Of a stretch of DNA of 5,317 nt, positions 1 to 5,317 are shown one piece after another. Position numbers and translations under genes: made by a program. The first letter of the stretch is position 1, and each line of letters starts with the position of its first letter. The notes beneath the pieces were generated by a model, which made no database searches, had not been told where the DNA came from, and was given only the letters and a program-made list of their open reading frames with translations. The stretch spans positions 1 to 5,317 of the forward strand of contig DXJM01000230.1 in NCBI GenBank assembly GCA_019057355.1. Reading direction: 5' to 3'. This stretch comes from Promethearchaeota archaeon (GTDB taxonomy: Archaea > Asgardarchaeota > Lokiarchaeia > Sigyniarchaeales > SOKP01).

Positions 1-50
1 GCACAACTTTAAATTTTAATTTATCGTTAGTATTGTTTGCTGGTGAATAA
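1..50 (+). CDS. Possible 3' end of a rightward gene entering from the left edge
   Basis: One plus-strand frame is open from base 3 and ends at a TAA at 48-50, giving 15 residues that end in FNLSLVLFAGE. Alternating polar and hydrophobic residues would suit a terminal beta strand. If real, the gene would be convergent with the phosphoesterase, with about 56 bases between the two stop codons, a common arrangement. The fragment is too short to identify or to prove coding. The opposite strand is also open over this stretch, so this is only a candidate. Confidence 0.22.
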   Translation, partial: TTLNFNLSLVLFAGE

Positions 51-106
51 ACATTAAAACTAATAAAAACTTTATTTCTTAAATGAACAGAGTTAATTTA
101 AAGCAC
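51..106. other. Short spacer downstream of the phosphoesterase stop, possible termination region
   Basis: This A+T-rich spacer follows the leftward phosphoesterase stop (TAA at 109-107). On the minus strand it reads through a second in-frame TAA at 100-98 and then T-rich stretches (five T at 69-65, then four T after a short gap). T-rich tracts of this kind can terminate archaeal transcription without a hairpin, and I see no convincing stem-loop. The terminator role is inferred from base composition and position only. Confidence 0.25.
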
Positions 107-2092
107 TTAATCATCAATCATGTGTAAAGAATAGACGTGCAAGCTTTTCACTTGATTGTGTTTAATGGTAATATATCTGAACCCTGGAGGTTTATATTTA
201 TCCCGTAGTGAAAGAGGTCCAAGTGCTTGCGTTTGAAAAACGAAAGGTTTGTTGATATCAAACCAAATCTTTAACTCGTTGTCATCCTTAAAACCCTCAA
301 TAATTTCTCTATATATATTCGTGAAAATCTTACAAGGTATAGCAACATTTATGGGTAATAAAAATATTCCTAATCCTACTTTCATTTTTTCCTCTTTTTT
401 AACTTCTTTCAATCTAAATTCCTTTAAAGTATGGGTATGCCCGCATAACACAATATCTATTTTTCTTCGGACCACATCATCTGAACCCGTGCATATTTTT
501 AAGAATCTGCTCCAATTGTACATGATGGTCTCATATTTCAAGTCCAAGACTTTCTCCAATCGTGCTTTTCCATAATATTTTATCATATTTTCTTCATAAA
601 AATCCCCCCATCTTAAATATCGATCAAGCTTGAAGATTTTTTTGAACTTTTTTCTCACAAAATAGGTCAGATTAGGTGAAATTGGAGGTGAGTGCATTGC
701 AATTATGATTTTTTCATCCTGGCACAGTCGAATAAAAGCTCTTAATAAATGAATTTGTTCATCTTTTAATCCCTTTGTACTTGGACTTCCTCTCAAGTAA
801 TCATGTAAATTAAGGACTGAATCATGACCTGTATCGAGCAATATAATATTATAATTATTTCCAATTTCAACTTTGTAATTTAAATTTGGATTGAATAATC
901 TAAAATAATCTCTCAAAAACCTGTTTCGAGAATAAAGTGCTTTAAAATAGTTGAAAAATCTAATATCCGTATAATATCTTATGTCCCTTTTTTCCATTCC
1001 ATACACTTGATAAGTCTTTCCTAAATTTAGACTATAGTGCCCTTTACGATAATCATGATTGCCAACACTCAAGAATATAGGGGCCAATATTTCTTTCTTG
1101 TTAATAAGGCTCTCATCGGAAAAAAAGGGTGGTTTATCCAAACCCCTATTCAAACCAAGCAAGATATCTTTAAATACATGAAAGTTATTTTTATATTGGT
1201 AATTGCCCCGCGCAATTTCAACATAGTCTATTAAATCGCCTGTCATCAATACAAAATCAAGTTCCTCGTAATTTACTCGAGTATTGATAAAATCAATGAA
1301 CTTTCGAAGACTATTATTGAAATTATATTTAGCGAGGTGTAATTCCTCCAATTTATCTTCTTGAATGCCTTTTTTAAATTGTAAATGAGTAGTTAAATAA
1401 CGTTTTTGCGATTCTGTAAGCAGCTTATGCCGACTAATTTTCTTTAAAAACTTTTTTTTTAAAAAATCCGCTATGAAATCATTTCTTCGAGACACGTGAA
1501 AATCCGTAGAATGAATGAACTTAAAGCTCGACCAATCCTTTTTAAAAAGTGCAATGGCATGGTAATTTATATTATCTAGTATAGTATTTGGCAGCTCATG
1601 AACAATATCACAGAGCAAGCAACTTCTTCGAGATTCAAACAATAATTTTTCTAATATGATATAATTTTTTATTTCCAGAGTTATCCTATAAAGATCTTTT
1701 CTCTTCCCATAAATTCTTTTTATTTTTAATAAATAACTTGAAAAATCTCGAATGATACAGTTAGCTTTTGTCGTCAAGTCATCAATATTGATATCTTTGT
1801 GATTGATCTTGTTGATTTCTATTAATTGAAGGGGATATCTTTCTCCTCGCCTTTGTTCAAAACTACCTTCGTCTTTTATTATTGGTTGAAGGTAAATGTT
1901 ATTGTGAAAAAATTCAAGTATCCTTTGTGGTGCTTGTCCGGGAATGGCGATGATATACGCATTAAAAGTTATTGGTTTTTTATAATTAGCTTCCTCATCC
2001 AAATAATCTTGAAAATTAAGCAATATCGGTTGTCCCAAGTTAGGAAAAATAATAATTGGAAAATCCCCTTTTCTCACGTCTAAGACTTGCAT
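107..2092 (-). CDS. Calcineurin-like metallophosphoesterase with an uncharacterised N-terminal domain
   Basis: This 661-residue protein carries the complete metal-binding signature of calcineurin-like phosphoesterases: D197-x-H199 (in STDFHV), G285-D286-L-I-D289, G344-N345-H346-D347, H467 (in AMHSPP) and G551-H552-T-H554. These residues hold two metal ions and catalyse phosphoester hydrolysis; the substrate cannot be told. An LDTG segment at 419-422, just before the H467 block, also fits the fold. Residues 1 to about 185 are strand-rich (for example around 40-50 and 134-150) and lead straight into the catalytic core, so they are probably a beta-sandwich accessory domain; I do not recognise it. 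A lysine-rich insert of about 85 residues separates the first two motifs. No signal peptide or clear transmembrane helix is seen (571-592 is hydrophobic but contains proline and lysine), so a cytoplasmic location is inferred. The ATG at 2092 is the first possible start: an in-frame TGA lies at 2098-2096. No Shine-Dalgarno is visible. A CxxC occurs at 158-161. Confidence 0.93.
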   Translation of the reverse strand: MQVLDVRKGDFPIIIFPNLGQPILLNFQDYLDEEANYKKPITFNAYIIAIPGQAPQRILEFFHNNIYLQPIIKDEGSFEQRRGERYPLQLIEINKINHKDINIDDLTTKANCIIRDFSSYLLKIKRIYGKRKDLYRITLEIKNYIILEKLLFESRRSCLLCDIVHELPNTILDNINYHAIALFKKDWSSFKFIHSTDFHVSRRNDFIADFLKKKFLKKISRHKLLTESQKRYLTTHLQFKKGIQEDKLEELHLAKYNFNNSLRKFIDFINTRVNYEELDFVLMTGDLIDYVEIARGNYQYKNNFHVFKDILLGLNRGLDKPPFFSDESLINKKEILAPIFLSVGNHDYRKGHYSLNLGKTYQVYGMEKRDIRYYTDIRFFNYFKALYSRNRFLRDYFRLFNPNLNYKVEIGNNYNIILLDTGHDSVLNLHDYLRGSPSTKGLKDEQIHLLRAFIRLCQDEKIIIAMHSPPISPNLTYFVRKKFKKIFKLDRYLRWGDFYEENMIKYYGKARLEKVLDLKYETIMYNWSRFLKICTGSDDVVRRKIDIVLCGHTHTLKEFRLKEVKKEEKMKVGLGIFLLPINVAIPCKIFTNIYREIIEGFKDDNELKIWFDINKPFVFQTQALGPLSLRDKYKPPGFRYITIKHNQVKSLHVYSLHMIDD

Positions 2093-2276
2093 TTTTCATT
2101 TTTCAAGTTATGGTTATTCTAAACTTAAAACATTCATGTTATTTATCTTTTCATATCTTCTTGAATCAATACAACAAAAAGAAATCAAGCAAAATGTGAT
2201 ATCATTGGTTTGAGCAACCTAAATAATTCTCTTTTATATGTCCTAAGGTATTTTCCTGTCTTTCAAAACAATCCTT

Positions 2277-2289
2277 AATAAGGCTTATT
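2277..2289. promoter_or_regulatory. Short inverted repeat, possible operator
   Basis: AATAAG at 2277-2282 and CTTATT at 2284-2289 are perfect reverse complements around a single G. The site lies between the divergent genes, about 140 bases before the surface-protein start and 185 before the phosphoesterase start. A 6-base palindrome in A+T-rich DNA can easily arise by chance. Its only support as a regulator site is its symmetry and its position between two promoters. Confidence 0.18.
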
Positions 2290-2369
2290 TAAACGAGTTT
2301 CTTTCTTTTAGATCTCATGTCTTGAATTGATGTGAAGGAAAAAAAGGTTTTTTTATATACTAATGGATG

Positions 2370-2378
2370 TTTATATAA
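2370..2378 (+). promoter_or_regulatory. Archaeal TATA box for the surface-protein gene
   Basis: TTTATATAA closely matches the archaeal TATA-box consensus. With the usual 25-27 bases to the transcription start, the transcript would begin near 2400, giving an A-rich leader of about 17 bases before the ATG at 2418 and no Shine-Dalgarno. Two alternatives exist: TTTTATATAC at 2351-2360 (longer leader) and AATTTATAA at 2392-2400, which would point to a start near 2423 and favour the internal ATG at 2427. Confidence 0.5.
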
Positions 2379-2417
2379 CACTTATACCAATAATTTATAA
2401 AAAAAATCAAAAATCAA

Positions 2418-2522
2418 ATGATTAAAATGAAGAAGTTAAAGTTAAAAATAAAAATTTTGAGCCTAAGTTTAATACTCACGATGCTCCTTGTGCCATTTAC
2501 GTTCGTGACTAATGTTTCTGCA
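2418..2522 (+). other. Signal peptide region of the surface protein
   Basis: The first 35 residues have a basic n-region with six lysines (3, 5, 6, 8, 10, 12), a hydrophobic core rich in Leu, Ile and Val (13-30), and an Ala-x-Ala-like end, NVSA at 32-35, followed by APPP. This is a standard type I signal peptidase site with no lipobox cysteine, so the protein is exported by Sec but is not a lipoprotein. Confidence 0.88.
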
Positions 2523-5317
2523 GCACCTCCTCCTAATTACGTGGGAGTTACTGAGGGTCAAGAAATTATTTGGGAGTTTGAAATCAATCGAGATCCAATG
2601 AGAGAATTCATGGATGACGTAAATTTTGCTTTAAATGATCTTCTTGACTTTATAAGGGATGATACCTACGGGTTAGCTGATGCTATCAAGGAAATGATAC
2701 CAACAGAATATTTAAGCATGAATCTAGCTGATGCAATCACCGAGATGATCTCAAGCAAAACTTCAGAAATGCCTCTTTTACCTTCTGGATGGGTGGATAT
2801 GAATTTAAGCACCATGATTGTTAATATAATTAATGACATGCTCCCTGAAGGATTATTACCTGAAGGTTGGATGGACGATTTACTTGCTTCTGAGATACTA
2901 CCGATTTTACTTGAAAATATTACAGGAAACATCTTGAGTGGGGGATGGACGGGATTAAACATGTCGGCACTCATGGAAACCGTGTTAGATACTTATTTAA
3001 CCAATGAATTATTTGAACCCGGTTGGCTGGACTCCTATAACATCTCCACTGCTTTTGATGTCCTTGTAGAGAATCTAACCATTGCCTTGGAAGATAATCC
3101 CGCATTTGATGGATGGATTGATTTTAACCTAACCACTCTTGTAATAAAAATTATAGAGAACGTTACCTATGATAATATGCCCTTAAATTGGTTAGACATG
3201 GACGTTAAATCTGCCATTAATGCTCTTTTAACATCTGGACTCATTCCAGAAGAATGGTTAGATTTAAACGTTTCAAGATTCTATGGGAAGGTTATAGAAA
3301 ATTTAACTTCGGATTTTATGCCTGATGGCTGGATGGGCATGACTATTAGCGAGGTTACAGATATATACCTTGGATTGCTAAACGGATTTGTCGATCAGGG
3401 CTGGATAGAAGTATTACGCTGCATTATTGATTCCTATATATCAACAGTTTCAATGGCTTTTATCTTAGCCTTTGATGGAATCGAATCTCTTGAAATATAT
3501 GAAATGTTAGGATTTTTTGATAATAAGACATTTCAAGATATTTTAGATAATGCCTATTATTCGTCCCAAGAGTCGCCTCTTGCCACTGCGACTATGGGAG
3601 AGCTCTTGAACATGTCTTTAGACGAGATATTTGTAGACAGTCATGGTTTATATATGAGCTCATTGTATATTGAAACCATATCACATGATAATTTCACGGT
3701 TTATCCAAACCCCTATTATAAAATCTTTGGTGAAGTTTTTATCTCGGGCACGGGTATTTCTGGATATTATGACGTAATCGATGTAATAGACAATACCACC
3801 AACCTGATAGTCATCTTAGGTTCAGGAGGGTATCCCGTGGATTTAATAGAACTGGGATATCAAGCAGGTGATGGTGTTACTTTCTTTTCAAAACCAATAA
3901 ACTATTCAAGATGCAGCACGTCGGAGATTATTGAAATATATCTGGATTATATATTTCTACCTTTTAATCTCATGTCCATGCAAGAATCAATGGACTTTAT
4001 CGAATCCATGCTACCGATGCTGGCTATGGATCCTTTCATATTTGGATATTATGAGATTATACCTCCCGCAGACATCCTAGACATGACAATTAATGAACTA
4101 TTTGCATTTGTTCTTGAATTTATTAACAAGCGACTCTGTTACAGACGTGATGTTATATCTCATACCCAAGTTATTTCAATTGATGGAGATTACAATTTTA
4201 CCGTAGCACCTGATCCAACGAATAATACATGGGTCGACAAGCTCGTTATCCTGCCTGGTAACACTCCAGGTGTGATCAGTCAAGTTAATGATAATGGTCC
4301 TAACGTAACCATTTTTTTAATTGCACTGGATCAAACCATCACGGAACTAGGATTAGAAACCTACAGTACTGTCCCAATTTATAGCGAACTCACTCAAATA
4401 TTACCTTTAGGCTTCGATCTTGAAAACGTGACCATCCAAGACTTAATTGATCTGATTCCTGGGCTGAATGCCACGCTTCCAGATCTTTTAAACCTGATAT
4501 TATCGAGCCCAACTGGGACTGATCCAATCATCTTTTCCCATTTATTCTTGATAAACTCGTCTTTACGGGAAAACATCCATATGTCGGTTTTATTATTAGA
4601 GCAAATAATCCCTGATGCTGTTTTCTTTGATTTAGCAGGATGGACTCTCGATGAACTTGTTGATAATGCTACAGAATTATTAAACTCAACATTTACTCCA
4701 ATGATGGATATGTTTACTCCTTTTATGACAGGTGGTTTTGATGCATTTCTTGATTTAATTGAAGGATTTGGGCTTTATGAGACTAATTTTGCATTAAAGA
4801 TTGTAATTGATGAAATTGGTGATGAACTTGAATTATATCCTTATGGTCCTAAAGCCGTTCCCATAAATATATCCACTTATTTCAGTCCAGATAGAATGAA
4901 TAATTGGTTCCCCTTTCCTCTTGAAATGATATTGCCCTTTCCAATTATTTCAATGGGATTAGGTGATATTGGTGATATTCTTATTTGGGATCCATCATCT
5001 AATATCCCTGGAAACTGGCTTGGTGGTTTTAATACTCAGATAATACAAAGTTTTGCATTACTAATGGCAAGATCATATGATTGGTCACTCCTTAATAAGA
5101 TATTGGATCTTCCATCACTTGCAATTAACATTCCGGGAAAGACTCTATTGAGTGATATTAAAGCAATATTACTGTCTATTGGTTGGACTGAACAAGGAAT
5201 ATTAGAAAATGCAGAGATAAATTATGGCGGAGTACTAGTGGCAAGATTTAATTTATATCAGGAATCCTCCAGTCCGACCGTTATTTCCGGATTTGAGATT
5301 GTAATTGTAATAGGAGA
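2418..5317 (+). CDS. Large secreted, repeat-rich, probably membrane-anchored glycoprotein (3' end cut off by window)
   Basis: One frame runs without a stop for 966 codons to the window edge. I do not recognise a named family and see no catalytic motif. Residues 1-35 form a classical Sec signal peptide: a lysine-rich start (3-12), a hydrophobic core (13-30) and a VSA cleavage site before AAPPP. The mature part opens with YVGVTEGQEIIW (41-52). Residues about 122-343 are a tandem array of Gly-Trp repeats. Residues about 393-655 contain an apparently duplicated helix-plus-beta module. More helical motif copies follow near 670-700 and 738-755, then a beta-rich end (about 785-950). The last visible residues, SGFEIVIVIG (957-966), look like the start of a transmembrane anchor, so the stop is probably within about 30 codons. 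About 23 NxS/T sequons lie after the signal peptide, and only three cysteines are seen (335, 499, 574). The ATG at 2418 is chosen as the first start; the ATG at 2427 is equally possible and keeps the signal peptide. A cell-surface role (envelope, adhesion or scaffold) is inferred. Confidence 0.9.
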   Translation, partial: MIKMKKLKLKIKILSLSLILTMLLVPFTFVTNVSAAPPPNYVGVTEGQEIIWEFEINRDPMREFMDDVNFALNDLLDFIRDDTYGLADAIKEMIPTEYLSMNLADAITEMISSKTSEMPLLPSGWVDMNLSTMIVNIINDMLPEGLLPEGWMDDLLASEILPILLENITGNILSGGWTGLNMSALMETVLDTYLTNELFEPGWLDSYNISTAFDVLVENLTIALEDNPAFDGWIDFNLTTLVIKIIENVTYDNMPLNWLDMDVKSAINALLTSGLIPEEWLDLNVSRFYGKVIENLTSDFMPDGWMGMTISEVTDIYLGLLNGFVDQGWIEVLRCIIDSYISTVSMAFILAFDGIESLEIYEMLGFFDNKTFQDILDNAYYSSQESPLATATMGELLNMSLDEIFVDSHGLYMSSLYIETISHDNFTVYPNPYYKIFGEVFISGTGISGYYDVIDVIDNTTNLIVILGSGGYPVDLIELGYQAGDGVTFFSKPINYSRCSTSEIIEIYLDYIFLPFNLMSMQESMDFIESMLPMLAMDPFIFGYYEIIPPADILDMTINELFAFVLEFINKRLCYRRDVISHTQVISIDGDYNFTVAPDPTNNTWVDKLVILPGNTPGVISQVNDNGPNVTIFLIALDQTITELGLETYSTVPIYSELTQILPLGFDLENVTIQDLIDLIPGLNATLPDLLNLILSSPTGTDPIIFSHLFLINSSLRENIHMSVLLLEQIIPDAVFFDLAGWTLDELVDNATELLNSTFTPMMDMFTPFMTGGFDAFLDLIEGFGLYETNFALKIVIDEIGDELELYPYGPKAVPINISTYFSPDRMNNWFPFPLEMILPFPIISMGLGDIGDILIWDPSSNIPGNWLGGFNTQIIQSFALLMARSYDWSLLNKILDLPSLAINIPGKTLLSDIKAILLSIGWTEQGILENAEINYGGVLVARFNLYQESSSPTVISGFEIVIVIG
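2781..3446 (+). repeat. Tandem array of about nine Gly-Trp helical repeats within the surface protein
   Basis: At protein level, residues about 122-343 split into units that start with a Trp at 125, 151, 177, 203, 233, 258, 280, 305 and 329; spacings are 26, 26, 26, 30, 25, 22, 25 and 24. The consensus is roughly Pro-x-Gly-Trp-(hydrophobic)-Asp-x-Asn-(hydrophobic)-Ser/Thr, followed by an amphipathic helix-like stretch that often contains Glu-Asn-(hydrophobic)-Thr and ends near Leu/Met-Pro. Tyr98 (YLSMNLADAI) and Tyr84 (YGLADAI) appear to begin two degenerate units just before the array. The repetition is clear in amino acids but the DNA has diverged, so the duplications are old and kept by selection on protein. 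I do not recognise the repeat family; a superhelical or stalk-like solenoid is an inference. Confidence 0.8.
3594..4379 (+). repeat. Probable duplicated helix-plus-beta module within the surface protein
   Basis: Two stretches share the same order of landmarks. Copy one: ELLNMSLDEIF (395-405), then a DNFTVYPNP strand (424-432), then a DNTTNLIVIL strand (458-467) and VDLIELG (474-480). Copy two: DILDMTINELF (552-562), DYNFTVAPDP (591-600), NGPNVTIFLI and TITELGL before residue 655. The offset grows from 157 to about 168 residues, so copy two has a slightly longer insert. This looks like an ancient internal duplication. The alignment was made by eye and the boundaries are approximate. Confidence 0.5.

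Larger units (their letters stand above)
2093..2417. other. Divergent intergenic region of 325 bases between the two main genes
   Basis: No gene is supported here: all frames are broken by stops and there is no tRNA-like or other recognisable RNA fold. It must hold the promoters of both flanking genes, which point away from each other. On the plus side there is a good TATA box. On the minus side only weak A/T-rich candidates are seen ahead of the phosphoesterase start: a TTTTAAGTTTA stretch at 2130-2120 and GATAAATAA at about 2147-2139. No ribosome binding site is seen on either side, suggesting short-leader or leaderless transcripts. Two short inverted repeats occur: AATAAG/CTTATT, and A7-GG-T7. 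Confidence 0.7.

Noticed and set aside
249..575. Plus-strand open frame of 108 codons
   Set aside because: It lies wholly inside the minus-strand phosphoesterase, antisense to the region around the GHTH motif and C-terminus. Its residues are a Phe/Ser-rich shadow of lysine and asparagine codons, with no promoter or recognisable motif.
1037..1234. Plus-strand open frame of 65 codons
   Set aside because: Antisense shadow of the GNHD-containing catalytic core; no independent coding evidence.
1826..2083. Plus-strand open frame of 85 codons
   Set aside because: Antisense to the N-terminal domain of the phosphoesterase, whose frame is continuous and uses the first available start.
2093..2417. Possible tRNA, riboswitch, CRISPR array or insertion-sequence end
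   Set aside because: No cloverleaf arms, no regularly spaced direct repeats, no terminal inverted repeats with target duplications, and no transposase-like frame are visible.
2666..2974. Minus-strand open frame of 102 codons
   Set aside because: Antisense to the Gly-Trp repeat region of the surface protein. The repeat pattern on the plus strand shows clearly which strand is coding.
4394..4576. Minus-strand open frame of 60 codons
   Set aside because: Antisense shadow within the uninterrupted surface-protein frame; no motif or promoter.
4962..4979. Tandem 9-base direct repeat GGTGATATT x2
   Set aside because: It encodes Gly-Asp-Ile twice within the surface protein and is too short to be more than a local codon-level duplication.
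2418..5317. Possible pseudogene or frameshifted fragments
   Set aside because: I followed the frame codon by codon through the window and found no stop or shift. It is one intact frame leaving the window, not a broken gene.

Overview
The window is A+T-rich and looks archaeal. Its long reading frames use ATA, TTA and AAT codons heavily. Neither start codon has a visible Shine-Dalgarno sequence, and a good archaeal TATA box (TTTATATAA) lies ahead of the rightward gene. The rightward product has a signal peptide and about 23 N-glycosylation sequons. From recollection of such proteins, not from a search, I favour an Asgard (Promethearchaeota, Lokiarchaeia-like) archaeon; this taxonomic call is an inference.

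Layout: positions 1-106 hold no confident gene, only a possible 3' end of a rightward gene stopping at 48-50. Positions 107-2092 (minus strand) encode a complete 661-residue calcineurin-like metallophosphoesterase with every canonical metal-ligand motif, an uncharacterised N-terminal region of about 190 residues, and no signal peptide. Positions 2093-2417 are a divergent intergenic region with a TATA box and two short inverted repeats. From 2418 to the right edge (plus strand) runs one uninterrupted frame of at least 966 codons, open at the edge. It encodes a very large secreted or cell-surface protein.

The surface protein is the most interesting object here. After the signal peptide comes a tandem array of about nine units of roughly 25 residues, each opening with a Gly-Trp-type motif. 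Sequons recur at two fixed positions in the units, 11 residues apart, which on a helix would place glycans on one face. A helix-plus-beta module that appears to be duplicated follows, then further degenerate copies of the helical motif, then a terminal beta-rich region. At the window edge a hydrophobic stretch begins that is probably the start of a C-terminal membrane anchor. I recognise no enzymatic motif in it and cannot name its function.

The two main genes are divergently transcribed from a 325-base spacer. Nothing in the sequence proves a functional link. The phosphoesterase appears cytoplasmic, while the other protein is exported.
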